From: VAZQ01 sp963725185
GTDB lineage: Bacteria > Pseudomonadota > Alphaproteobacteria > Rhizobiales > Xanthobacteraceae
Assembly (NCBI GenBank): GCA_963725185.1
Contig: CAVRXO010000006.1
Location: forward strand, 1,116,001-1,180,000
Reading direction: 5' to 3'
DNA length: 64,000 nt
Shown here: piece by piece, positions 50,459 to 59,656 of the stretch
Position numbering within the stretch: the stretch's first letter is position 1
How the letters are laid out: every line of letters starts with the position of its first letter
Notes under the pieces: generated by a model
Databases searched by the model: none
What the model saw: the letters and a program-made list of their open reading frames with translations, nothing else
What the model was told of the DNA's origin: nothing
Position numbers and translations under genes: made by a program

Positions 50459-50610
50459 GTGGGGAAAAACCTTTGATAACGGGCGGTGGGATCGTGGCGT
50501 AGAGGTGGCAACAAGGACTTGGGCCCGCTGCACTGCGTCATAGCCCTATTCGGGGTTGCCGTTCAAGTCGCGGCCGTCAACCCATTGTCAGCCCCTGGGC
50601 CTCCGCCCGG

Positions 50611-51795
50611 TCAGGTTTCCACGATTCCCCCTCGCGCCGTCAGACTGGCGATCGAACCCCGCCGCCCGCGCGGCAAGGCCAGATAGGACTGCGAGCGCAT
50701 CTCGATCAGGCGGGAGGCGGTGCGCTTGAATTCGCGCGCCTCGAAGCCGTCCTGGCCGCGGTACAAGCGTGTCGGGCTCGGCCGCGGCCGAGGCCAAAAG
50801 CTTCACGCCGTTGTCGTAGAACGTATCGATCAGGATGATGAAGCGCTTGGCCTCGTTGCGTCGATCGTAGTCCATGACCGGAATACGATCGAGGATGAGG
50901 GTGTGAAATTCGTGGGCGATCTTGAGGTAGTCGGCCGCCCCCAGCGGCCGTTCGCAAAGCTCGTGGAAGCCGAAGCGCGCGACGCCCCTGGCCGCGCGCG
51001 GGACCCGCAATGGGCGACCGAGCACGCGGAAGGTCTGCTCGGCGCCCGGCTGGCCGCCGGTGAGGCGCCGCCAAGCCTCATCCAGCGCCGCGGCAGCCGC
51101 CGCATCGGCCGGCACATGCCAGACCGGCTGCCCGGCGAGCTTCTCCAGCCGGAAATCGGCGCGGGCCGCGAGCTCGACCACCTCCATGTGGCGTTCCATG
51201 AGTGCAATGAAAGGCAGGAACAGGGAGCGGTTGAGGCCGTCCCGGTAAAGCTCGCCGGGCGCCACGTTCGAGGTCGCGACCACCACGGTACGCCGAGCTC
51301 GAACAGCCGCGTGAACAGGCGGCCGAGAATCATCGCGTCCGCAATGTCGGTGACATTGAATTCGTCGAAGCAGAGCAGCCAGCTCTCGTCCGCGATGGCG
51401 GCCGCGGTGAGCCGGATCGGATCCTCACCGGTCCCAGGCCGTTCTTTGCCTGTCGCCGGAAGGCGCCGATCCGCTCGTGCACGTCGCCCATGAATTCGTG
51501 GAAATGCACGCGCCGTTTGCGCACGACCGGCTCGGCGGCAAAGAACATAGTCCATCAGCATCGTCTTGCCGCGGCCGACCTCGCCGAAAATATAGAGCCC
51601 CTGGATCGGCTCCTCGCGGCGCTCGCGCGCGCCGAACAGCCAGCCGAGCGAGGATGACTTTCGCGCCAGTCGATGCTGCATGAGACGCTGGCTCAGCATG
51701 GCAAGCCGGTCGAGGACCGCTTCCTGCGCCTGGTCGCGCTCGATCTCCCCGCTGGCGAGGAGCGCCTCGTACTGCGCGTTGAGATTGGGGGGCAT
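50611..51795 (-). CDS. zapE: Cell-division ATPase ZapE (AFG1 family), four one-base indels
   Basis: Assembled from three reading frames; the whole span is 1185 nt, giving 394 residues, so gains and losses cancel. Order of pieces: MPPNLNAQYEALLASGEIE, Walker A IFGEVGRGKTMLMD; then MFFAAEPVVRKRRVHFHEFM; then Walker B WLLCFDEFNVTDIADAMILG; then VVATSNVAPGELYRDGLNR; and finally LYRGQDGFEAREFKRTASRL. Breaks lie at about 51545 (extra base), 51425-51440 (missing), 51290 (missing) and 50768 (extra). ZapE is a Z-ring-associated ATPase; it usually neighbours mdh in this group. Confidence 0.83.
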
Positions 51796-52120
51796 GAAAT
51801 GGCCGGGGAGACAGAGTGGAGGGCGCGCCGAGCCATAACAACGGTGGGCGCTGGCGGGCAAGCCAAGTCGTGGCAGCAGAGCCCGCGAAGGCGCGCTTCG
51901 CCTTTATGGTGCAACGCAATTCGATCTCCAAAAAACGTGTTCGAGCGCCGGGACGCAATCACTATGTTTTGATGTAATTCAATGGCTTAACGCTACCTCC
52001 ATCACATCATCGCCATTCCTCTGGCTCTATTGCATCGCAACACGAAGATGGTTCTGAACGCGCGCCCCTTCACGAGGAAGCAAGGACCCGGCTCGTGCAA
52101 AACAAAACCGGGAGACCTCG
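51796..52120. other. Intergenic region between zapE and acetyltransferase gene
   Basis: 325 nt between divergent genes, with a locally AT-richer part around 51900-52040. It should hold the zapE-mdh-suc promoter on the minus strand and the acetyltransferase promoter on the plus strand, but I cannot place a convincing -35/-10 pair for either. No convincing small gene or stable structure was seen. Confidence 0.4.
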
Positions 52121-52609
52121 ATGCAAGAGACCATTCCCCAGAGCGGTCTCATTCGCAAAGTGTGGATCGCCGAAGCAGAGCGCTACCGCGACCATTTATT
52201 GCGTCTCGACGATGCCAGCCGCCGCGGGCGGTTTGGCGGCGTGGTGTCGGACGAGACCGTGCATCGGCATGCCGATCTCGCGTTCCGCATGGGCCATGTG
52301 GTGCACGGATTTTTCGTTGACGGAATTCTGCGCGGCGCCGCCGAGCTCAGAACGTTCGCAGGACCGCGGGCGCGCGAAGCCGAGGCGGCTTTCAGCATAG
52401 AGCAGCGCTGGCAAAGCCACGGCATCGGCTCGGCGTTGCTGGAGCGCACCCTGCTCGCGGCGCGTGATCGCGGCATCCGGTTCTTGCACCTGCAATGCCT
52501 GGCGGATAATGCGCGCATGCAACAGCTCGTCCGCAAGTTCGATGCCGAGTTGGGCTTCCATTGCGGCGTCGGCGAAGTCACGACGCCGGCCCGACGCCGC
52601 TTGCGTTGA
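52121..52609 (+). CDS. GNAT-family N-acetyltransferase
   Basis: 162 residues. The acetyl-CoA-binding loop is visible in SIEQRWQSHGIGSALLERTL (Q-x3-G-I-G), followed by the amphipathic helix ARDRGIRFLHLQCLADNARM. The N-terminus LIRKVWIAEAERYRDHLLRL resembles acyltransferases found next to central metabolic genes in rhizobia. Substrate unknown. Stands alone with its own ribosome site (GGGAGA). Confidence 0.78.
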   Translation: MQETIPQSGLIRKVWIAEAERYRDHLLRLDDASRRGRFGGVVSDETVHRHADLAFRMGHVVHGFFVDGILRGAAELRTFAGPRAREAEAAFSIEQRWQSHGIGSALLERTLLAARDRGIRFLHLQCLADNARMQQLVRKFDAELGFHCGVGEVTTPARRRLR

Positions 52610-52755
52610 TGCGTGAAGTCGTGGTCGATGACCACGGCTTCGCCACCGCCGTGCTCGACGTAAAGTTGCGTCGCATGAAGCCGATGTAGGAGCGCAAGCC
52701 TGATAGAGCGGTGTGTCGGGCCCGGACGTCAAACCGGAGCACGGAGCTGCTCCGT

Positions 52756-53293
52756 CTAGGCCGCCAGCGGATAGGCGGCTTCGACCACATAAGGCCCGCC
52801 GCCGACCGACGCCCGCGAGGAGAACAATACGAAGCGCGACACCTTGAACGGCGGCAGCCCGAATAGAACGCGGCTGGAAAGATAGTCGGCCACTCGCCGG
52901 CTGGAGGATTCGCGCAGCCGCGCCAGCGTGACATGGGGCGTGTATTTGCGCCCTTCCGCATCGAGGCCGACGCGGCGCATCAGGCGTTCGTGCTCGGCCT
53001 GCAAATCCATCAAAGCCTGGGTCGGCGCCAAGTTTGCGACCAGAGCGCGCGGGCGGCGGCCGCCGAAGGAGGACAATGCGTCGAAGCGCAACTCGAACTC
53101 GGTCCGCCGCACCATCTCCAGCATGGATGCCACCTCATGCGCGAGCACATCGTCGACGTCGCCGACGAAGCGTAGCGTGACGTGGTAATTCTCCGGGTCG
53201 ATCCAACGCGCCCCTGGCAGGCCACCGCGCAGCATGGACAGCTCGCGGCCGATGTCGGCAGGATATCTCGAGACCGGTGAAGATGCGCGGCAT
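52756..53293 (-). CDS. thpR: RNA 2',3'-cyclic phosphodiesterase, one-base frameshift
   Basis: Corrected length is 178 residues. Both HxTx motifs of the 2H phosphoesterase family are present (NYHVTLRFVGDV and YTPHVTLARLRE). The start in the restored frame is MPRIFTGLEIPADIGREL, the standard family N-terminus; the break is one extra base at about 53261-53266. The span is 538 nt, one over a multiple of three. These enzymes open 2',3'-cyclic phosphates on RNA ends. Next gene on the same strand upstream is tesA. Confidence 0.83.
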
Positions 53294-53398
53294 GGGCGGA
53301 AAACGAAGGCAAGAAACGCGAGGCGACGCTCCCTCGGGCGGGCGCTTGGCCTCATATAAGACGGGATGCGCGAATTCGCACGCGCTGCGCTTGGCTGC

Positions 53399-54055
53399 TC
53401 AGCTTCCGCGTCGGTTCCGCGCTCGCGCCACCAGTTCCTCGGCGTTCGGGAGAATACCGGCCACGATCGCGTCGACACCGGCAGCTGTGGGGTGCAGACC
53501 GTCGTGCTGGACCAGTTGCGGGTTGTCGATGACCCCCGCCAGGAAAAACGGATAGAACAAGAGGTGCCCGGCCGCAGCCAGATCGGGAAACATCGCGTTG
53601 AACGCCCGCTCGTAGTCCTCGCCCAGATTGGGAGCCGCCAACATCCCGCACAGCAGCACCTCGATATGCCGCTCGTCGAGACGGCGCAGGATGTCCTGCA
53701 GCGCCTTGCGGGTCACCTGCGGATCGATACCGCGGAGCATATCATTGGCGCCGAGCTCGAGAATAACGGCTTCGGTCCCCTCCAGCACCGACCAGTCGAG
53801 GCGGGCGAGCCCGCCCGACATGGTGTCTCCCGAAACCCCGGCATTGCCGATCTCGACCGCGAGACCCTTGGCGGTCAGCGCCTTTTCAAGCTTCGCCGGA
53901 AATGCCTCATCGGCCTCCAGGCCGAAGCCGGCAGTCAGCGAATCGCCGAGCGCCACGATTCGCACGGGGTCCGCGGCACTGCTTGCCGGCAAAACCAGCC
54001 CCTGCGACAAGATGCCGAGCAAAGCGAACGCAAGCGCAAGCGTCCGTGCCAGCAT
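53399..54055 (-). CDS. tesA: SGNH esterase/lysophospholipase/thioesterase I
   Basis: 218 residues. A signal peptide (LALAFALLGILSQGLVLPASS) is followed by the SGNH blocks: ALGDSLTAGFGL (Ser), NAGVSGDTMSGG (Gly), LELGANDMLRG (Asn), and DGLHPTAAGVD (Asp, His). It hydrolyses acyl-CoA and esters in the periplasm. It is divergent from an ABC/FtsX gene pair, the same arrangement as tesA-ybbAP in enterobacteria. Confidence 0.92.
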   Translation of the reverse strand: MLARTLALAFALLGILSQGLVLPASSAADPVRIVALGDSLTAGFGLEADEAFPAKLEKALTAKGLAVEIGNAGVSGDTMSGGLARLDWSVLEGTEAVILELGANDMLRGIDPQVTRKALQDILRRLDERHIEVLLCGMLAAPNLGEDYERAFNAMFPDLAAAGHLLFYPFFLAGVIDNPQLVQHDGLHPTAAGVDAIVAGILPNAEELVARARNRRGS

Positions 54056-54127
54056 CTGGACCCCTGCGCTGCGCCTCCCATATGTGCGGGGCGCCGACGC
54101 CGGGCGGCGAGTCGTTGCGGCCTTTTT

Positions 54128-54155
54128 CTCCCCTCCTCCACAAGGAGGCGGGGAG
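54128..54155. repeat. GC-rich hairpin between tesA and the ABC genes
   Basis: CTCCCC-T-CCTCC, an ACAA loop, then GGAGG-C-GGGGAG: 11 pairs with one mismatch. It lies in the 200-nt divergent spacer. It has the look of a dispersed rhizobial palindrome rather than a terminator, because no T-run follows on either strand. Confidence 0.55.
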
Positions 54156-54255
54156 TTCACCTTTGTGAGAGCCTGCCCGCCACCCGCGCGCCCGCGCCGA
54201 TCCTGCCGAAATGATACCAAAAACTTAGCGACTGACAGCATACAGGACACCTCGG

Positions 54256-54987
54256 ATGCATGACATTTCGGGATTACGCTCGGGGAGCCCGGCGATCGCG
54301 CTGGGCGATATCAACTTGGCGCTCGGACGGGGTGCGACGCGGGTTCATATCCTCAAAGACATCAACCTGCATATAGGCGCGGGCCAGGCGGTCGGCCTGG
54401 TCGGACCTTCGGGCTCCGGCAAGTCGACCCTGCTGATGATCATGGCCGGGCTCGAGCGGCCGGATACCGGCTCGGTTCGGGTCGCGGGCGAAGACCTCAG
54501 CACGCTCTCGGAAGATGCGCTGGCGCGCTTTCGTGGCCGCAATGTCGGCATCGTATTCCAGTCGTTCCACCTCATCCCGACCATGACGGCGCTGGAAAAT
54601 GTCGCAATTCCGCTCGAGCTAATGGGCGCGCAGGATGCGGCCGCACGTGCCGCCGACGAGCTCGCCGCCGTCGGCTTGGCGGATCGCAGCCGACACTATC
54701 CGGCAGAGCTGTCGGGCGGCGAGCAGCAACGGGTCGCGCTTGCCCGCGCGCGAGCCCCCAACCCGGCGATCCTGCTCGCCGACGAGCCGACCGGCAATCT
54801 CGACGAGACAACCGGATCCGAGATCGTTGATCTCCTGTTCGCCGGTCAGGCCAGGCGCGGGACCACGCTGATCCTGGTCACCCATGACCCGGCTTTGGCC
54901 GCGCGCTGCGATCGCGTGGTGCGCATGCGGTCGGGGCAAATCGACGGCGAGGGCAGCCGCGCCCCCGAGGGGGCGGAAGCTCCATGA
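54256..54987 (+). CDS. ABC transporter ATPase (YbbA/LolD-like)
   Basis: 243 residues. Walker A GPSGSGKSTLL, Q-loop VFQSFHLIPTMTALENV, signature LSGGEQQRVALARA, Walker B AILLADEPTGNLDE, H-loop LVTHDP. MacB/LolD-type ATPases power FtsX-fold permeases. The stop overlaps the permease start (ATGA). Position opposite tesA matches the ybbA-ybbP pair, whose substrate is not settled. Confidence 0.92.
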   Translation: MHDISGLRSGSPAIALGDINLALGRGATRVHILKDINLHIGAGQAVGLVGPSGSGKSTLLMIMAGLERPDTGSVRVAGEDLSTLSEDALARFRGRNVGIVFQSFHLIPTMTALENVAIPLELMGAQDAAARAADELAAVGLADRSRHYPAELSGGEQQRVALARARAPNPAILLADEPTGNLDETTGSEIVDLLFAGQARRGTTLILVTHDPALAARCDRVVRMRSGQIDGEGSRAPEGAEAP

Positions 54988-57552
54988 CCGCGAATCCTCA
55001 CCGATCCGCCGCTGCCGGGCTCGCTCTGACGCTGCGGTTGGCGGCACGCGACCTGCGCGGCGGCTTGCGTGGTTTTACCGTGTTCATTCTTTGCATCGCA
55101 CTCGGCGTGATGGCGATCGCGGGCGTCGGCTCGGTGGCGGCGAGCCTGAGCGAGGGGATCGCCCGCGAGGGCCGGGTGATCCTCGGCGGCGACGTGGCAT
55201 TTTCACTGATCCCACGCGAGGCGACCGCGGCGGAGCGCGGGTTCCTGGAGTCGCACGGACGCCTTTCGGTCGCCGCGACCTTTCGCGCCATGGCACGTGC
55301 CGAGGACGGCCGCACCGCCTTGGTCGAGATCAAGGCGGTCGACGGCGCCTATCCTCTCTACGGTGCGGTCAAGCTCGATCCGGATCAGCCGCTCGCCGCC
55401 GTGCTGGAAGAACGCAAGGGGGCCTTCGGAGCCGCCGCCGATCCGGCCTTGCTGGCCCGCCTCGATCTCAAGCCAGGCGCCGCCATCAAGGTCGGTCAGG
55501 CCACCATCGAGATCCGGGCCGCGCTCGCCTCGGAGCCCGACAAGATCGCGGGCGGCATCGGGTTTGGGCCGCGTCTCCTCATCAGCGAGGACGCCGTGCG
55601 GGCGACCGGACTGCTGCAGCCCGGCAGTCTCGTGCGCTGGCACTACCGGCTGCAGCTGCCCGAGCACGATTCGACCGAGGCAGATGTGAGCAGCGTGGTG
55701 GCCGCCGCCGCAACGCAATTTCCGGACGCCGGCTGGGACATCCGCACCCGCACCCATGCCTCGCCGTCGCTCGAGCAGGATGTGGAGCGATTCACCCAGT
55801 ATCTGACCCTGGTCGGATTGACCGCGCTGCTGGTCGGCGGCGTCGGCGTGGCCAATGCGGTGAAAGACCATCTCGACCGCAAGCGCACCGTCATTGCCAC
55901 GCTGAAGTCGGTCGGAGCCACCGGCGGCCGCCTGTTTGCGATCTATCTCGTCCAAGTGATAGGGCTCGCAGGCATCGGGGCGCTACCGGGGCTCGCCATT
56001 GGGGCAGCCCTGCCGTTCGGCATCGCCTGGGGGCTCGCGGCCGTGCTGCCCTTGCCGATCGCGCCCGGCTTGCATGCCGGCGTGCTCGGGCTGGCCCTGC
56101 TTTACGGGATGCTCACGGCGATCGCTTTTGCGCTGTGGCCGCTTGGGCGCACCCATGATGTGCCAGTGTCCACGCTGTTCCGCGATCAGGTCGTAGATGA
56201 TGCTCGCTGGCCGCGCCGGTCCTACATCATTTCCACTGTGCTGGTGGTCGGTGCCTTGGCGGCGCTCGCGGTGGGCCTATCGTTCGATCACCGGACGGCT
56301 GCGATTTTCGTGGCGGTGGCGGGCGCGGTGCTGGTGAGCCTGCGAGTGATCGCATGGCTGCTAATGTGGATCGCACGGCGTCTGCCGCATGCGCGTTCGA
56401 CGGTGCTGCGCATGGCAATCGCCAATATCTACCGGCCGGGCGCGCTCACCCCGAGCGTGGTGCTGTCGCTGGGATTGGGCCTCGCGCTCCTGGTCACGGT
56501 GATCGAGATCGACGGCAATCTGCGGGCGCAGTTCATGGCAGCGCTGCCGGCGCGGGCGCCCTCGTTCTTTTTTCTGGATATCCCGCCCGCTGACGCCGGC
56601 CGGTTCGATGACGCCATCCGCCGAGATGCCCCCGGCGCCACGCTCGAGCGCGTGCCGATGCTGCGCGGACGGATCGTGTCGGCAAACGGCGTTCCGGCCG
56701 AAGCGCTCAAGCCGGCGGCGAGCGCCGCCTGGGTGCTGCAGAGCGATCGCGGCATCACCTATTCGGATGAGGTCCCGCCGGGCTCGCGCGTGGTGGAAGG
56801 ACAATGGTGGAAACCGGACGATCAAGGACCGCCGCTCGTATCGTTCGAAAAAAGTCGCCGATGGGCTTGGCCTCAAGCTCGGCGACACCGTCCAGGTCAA
56901 TGTGCTGGGGCGCGTCCTTACCGCCCGCATCGCCAATCTGCGGGCGCTTGACTGGCAGAGCCTCGGCATCAATTTCGTGATGGTATTCTCGCCCGGCAGC
57001 TTTCGCGGCGCTCCCCACACCGACATCGCCACCCTCACCTATCCGGGCGGCGGCACAAGCGCGCAGGAAATCGCGTTGCTCAAGGCGGTGGCCGGCGACT
57101 TCCCGTCCGTTACCACCGTAAGGGTGCGTGACGCGCTAGATGCGGTCGGCCATGTGGTCACCAATCTGGTGCTCGGCCTGCGCGGGGCAACGGCTCTGAC
57201 ATTGGTGATGGCGCTGCTGGTGCTCGGCGGCGCGCTGGCTTCCGGCCACGAGAACCGCGTGCACGATGCGGTGGTGCTCAAGGTGCTGGGCGCCACCCGG
57301 GGCCGGCTCTTGAGCGCCTACGTGCTCGAATATCTTCTGGTCGGCGGCGCGACCGCCGCGTTTGGCATCGCGGCCGGATCGGCGGCTGCAGCGCTCATTG
57401 TCACCCATGTGATGAATCTGTCCTTCAGCTGGCTTCCGGAACCGGCTTTCGGAGCCGCCGCGGCGGCCATCGCCGCAACGGTGCTGCTGGGGCTGGTCGG
57501 CACCTTCGCGGCGCTCGGCCAGAAGCCGGCAGCGGTCTTGCGGAACCTCTGA
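54984..57552 (+). CDS. FtsX-like ABC permease (YbbP type), one-base frameshift
   Basis: Corrected length is 855 residues. The N-terminal helix (GFTVFILCIALGVMAIAGVG) is followed by a large periplasmic domain, a first FtsX core (LTLVGLTALLVGGVGVANAV ... AIYLVQVIGLAGIGALPGLA), more helices, a second periplasmic part, and a C-terminal FtsX core (LTLVMALLVLGGALASGHEN). The break is one extra A in an A6 run at about 56847-56853; A5 gives SFEKVADGLGLKLGD. The span is 2569 nt, one over a multiple of three. It works with the ATPase upstream. Confidence 0.88.
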
Positions 57553-57696
57553 TCCGAGACTTTATGCCGCCCCCCGTTGCATCACATTGCGGCTTGGTAA
57601 CGTGGTATTCGTGTTCTCGACGTTCTTGACGCATTAACAATTCTGGCGCTTGGCATCTGGCGCGTGGCGCGCTCCCGCACTAGATTCCGGCGCATC

Positions 57697-57727
57697 GGGC
57701 GCCACCGGCCGGGTCGGCGCGGCGCCC
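57697..57727 (+). promoter_or_regulatory. Structured leader candidate upstream of the Bax-inhibitor gene
   Basis: GGGCGCC (57697-57703) pairs with GGCGCCC (57721-57727), with CCG/CGG pairing inside the loop, and more GC-rich complements lie just downstream. A conserved RNA called the ybhL motif is known from Rhizobiales upstream of genes of this same protein family. I could not compare against its consensus, so this is a positional suggestion. Confidence 0.35.
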
Positions 57728-57772
57728 CGGCATCCGGCCGGCACGCCGGAGATCAAGAGAGAGGGAATTCCA

Positions 57773-58537
57773 ATGTCGGATTTCGACCGGAACTACGCGA
57801 CGGCTACGCGCGGCGTCGGCGCGGGCCGGGCAGTTGCGATCGATGCGGGCCTGCGCGCCTACATGATCCGCGTCTACAACTACATGGCCATGGGCGTCGC
57901 TCTGACCGGCGTCGTTTCCTGGCTCACCTTCCAGGCCGCCGTGGCGACCAACGCGACCGGCGCGATCGTCGGGCTGACACCGTTTGGCCAAGCCATTTTC
58001 GGCGGACCGGCGGTGATCGTCCTGATGCTGGGAACACTCGGGCTGGTGATGTTCATCAGCTTCCGCATCCAGCACCTGCAACCCGCGACCGCCCTGACCC
58101 TGTTCCTGGCCTATGCGGCATTGCTGGGGCTGATGCTGTCGTCCGTGTTCCTCGCCTATACGGGCGCCTCGGTGACGCGGGTGTTCTTCATCTCGGCGGC
58201 ATCGTTCGGCGCCTTGAGCCTGTATGGCTATACGACCCAACGTAACCTGTCCGCCTTCGGGTCGTTCCTGGTCATGGGCTTGTTCGGATTGATCATCGCC
58301 ATGCTGGTCAACGTCTTCCTCAAGAGCACGGGGCTTGATTTCGTGATCTCGGTCCTTGGGGTGCTGATCTTTGCCGGCATGACGGCTTGGGACACCCAGC
58401 GGATCAAGGAGATGTACAGCGTCATGGACGACGGCACCGTCGCCGGCCGCAAAGCCGTGATGGGCGCGCTGCAGCTCTATCTCGACTTCATCAACCTGTT
58501 CTTGTTCCTGCTCCGGTTCATGGGCGATCGGCGCTGA
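57773..58537 (+). CDS. Bax inhibitor-1/YccA (YbhL)-family membrane protein
   Basis: 254 residues with seven hydrophobic segments. GLRAYMIRVYNYMAMGVALTG at the start and VLIFAGMTAWDTQRIKEMYS near the end, including the conserved acidic residue in helix 7, are the BI-1 signature. Homologues are inner-membrane proton/calcium leak channels or protease modulators. ATG 57773 follows AGAGAGGGA. A strong terminator follows. Confidence 0.93.
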   Translation: MSDFDRNYATATRGVGAGRAVAIDAGLRAYMIRVYNYMAMGVALTGVVSWLTFQAAVATNATGAIVGLTPFGQAIFGGPAVIVLMLGTLGLVMFISFRIQHLQPATALTLFLAYAALLGLMLSSVFLAYTGASVTRVFFISAASFGALSLYGYTTQRNLSAFGSFLVMGLFGLIIAMLVNVFLKSTGLDFVISVLGVLIFAGMTAWDTQRIKEMYSVMDDGTVAGRKAVMGALQLYLDFINLFLFLLRFMGDRR

Positions 58538-58562
58538 GCCGGCAGATTGCTCCTTGGGTTGC

Positions 58563-58590
58563 TGCGCCCCGGCCGCAAGGCCGGGGCGCA
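58563..58590. terminator. Perfect hairpin with GCAA tetraloop between convergent genes
   Basis: TGCGCCCCGGCC, loop GCAA, GGCCGGGGCGCA: 12 perfect pairs capped by a GNRA-type loop. It lies 25 nt after the BI-1 stop and 27 nt before the end of the DUF2794 gene, so it can end transcripts from both sides. Confidence 0.75.
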
Positions 58591-58617
58591 GTCATTTAGG
58601 AAGGGAGAGCACAGCGC

Positions 58618-59193
58618 TCAACCGACGACGACGCTCAGCGACTTGTCGATGGCGCGCAGGACACGGTCGAGTTCCTGGCCGCGGCGGATGATCAGACCGG
58701 TGGCCGAGATCAGACTGTAGGTGCCCTGCCGGCGAGCGAGCCGCGGGTTCTTCTCGATGCGGTAGAGCGGGACCTCGCAGGCGCGGCGAAAGACCGAGAA
58801 GACGGCACGGTCCTTCAGGAAATCGATGGCATAGTCGCGCCATTCGCCAGCCGCGACCTTGCGGCCGTAGAGCCCGAACAGGCGGCTCAGCTCAGCGCGG
58901 TCGAAGGTAACTTGATTCGGGGTGACCTGGCTCGAGGTGACTTGGTTCGAGGTGACTTGGCCGGATGTAACTTGGCTCGATGTGACGTGGCTCGAAGCGG
59001 CTTGGCTGGAATTAGCTTGGCTCGACGAAAATCGGTTTGCGGTAACGGTGGCCGAATTGCCTTGACCCGATTTGGCATGATCCGATTTGATTTGGCCTGA
59101 AGCGGTTTTGCCGGCGGGGACACGGGGCGGAAAGATCGCGGCTACGCCCCCGCGGAACTGGCTGGGTTCGCTGTCGCCTGGACCAAGACTCAT
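58618..59193 (-). CDS. DUF2794-family protein with Ser/Gln/Val-rich repeat insertion
   Basis: 191 residues. The C-terminal half (FDRAELSRLFGLYGRKVAAG, WRDYAIDFLKDRAVFSVFRR, YRIEKNPRLARRQGTYSLIS) is the DUF2794 domain of alphaproteobacteria, function unknown. The N-terminal half is a low-complexity stretch of about 65 residues (HVTSSQVTSGQVTSNQV and so on), encoded by 13 imperfect 15-nt repeats at 58906-59100. Other members seem to lack this, so it looks like a local expansion. Confidence 0.8.
   Translation of the reverse strand: MSLGPGDSEPSQFRGGVAAIFPPRVPAGKTASGQIKSDHAKSGQGNSATVTANRFSSSQANSSQAASSHVTSSQVTSGQVTSNQVTSSQVTPNQVTFDRAELSRLFGLYGRKVAAGEWRDYAIDFLKDRAVFSVFRRACEVPLYRIEKNPRLARRQGTYSLISATGLIIRRGQELDRVLRAIDKSLSVVVG
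58906..59100. repeat. Thirteen in-phase 15-nt tandem repeats
   Basis: Units such as GGTGACTTGGTTCGA run in strict 15-nt phase from 58906 to 59100, well conserved up to 59025 and degenerate beyond. On the minus strand they encode SSQVT-like pentads of the DUF2794 protein. On the plus strand the same DNA reads as LARGD/LVRGD pentads resembling pentapeptide-repeat proteins. Confidence 0.85.
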
Positions 59194-59349
59194 GCGGCGC
59201 CTCCTTTTCGAGTGTGACCGTAATTTGACAGATGATTGCGCCGGACGGGCGCGTGGGCAAGAGGCAGCATTGAGGTCGGTGTCAGGGTAGCGATAAGGCC
59301 GCTCTGCGATCGGCGCGGCCTCACGGATTCTTTAGTAACTTCATAATGC

Positions 59350-59532
59350 TGCCCAAATTCGAACAAGCGCGCGCCAAGCTGGAATGTGAGACAGGACGCG
59401 TTGCCTCAGGGCCCGGTCTGCCTTCGAGCACCGGATTCCTCAGCCCCCAGCCCCCCGGGGTTTGGAGCAGATCGGGCCCGAGATCTTTGGTTCAGAATCG
59501 GTTTGCAGGCCGGCCACCCCGCCGGCTTTTTT
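59350..59532 (+). ncRNA. Candidate structured small RNA with intrinsic terminator
   Basis: About 180 nt in a 463-nt gap without a convincing protein gene. A 13-pair helix with one G-U joins 59409-59421 to 59467-59479, with CTC/GAG extending it past a bulged A. An outer stem pairs ATTCGAAC (59357-59364) with GTTC-A-GAAT (59490-59498). A terminator (GCCGGC, 6-nt loop, GCCGGC, then six T, 59509-59532) follows directly. CATAAT at 59342-59347 could be a -10, but no good -35 is visible. The long rod with an inner loop resembles 6S RNA in outline only; identity unknown. Confidence 0.45.
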
Positions 59533-59656
59533 CTTGCCAGCGGTTTACCGTCCAAATTCGCGCGGGCATCGCATGACCGAGGTCGCCCACGCGAAGGCCG
59601 CTCGCGTCTTGGGCGCGCCGTGGCGGCCGAGGATCAATCTTCATGCTGCGTGAGTG

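Noticed and set aside
58912..59100. Plus-strand pentapeptide-repeat-like small protein
   Set aside because: No ribosome site and only repeat-derived content; kept as a finding about the DNA rather than called as a gene.
59346..59576. Small plus-strand open frame in the DUF2794-DUF1223 gap
   Set aside because: It reads through an intrinsic terminator and has no coding character; a structured RNA explains the stretch better.
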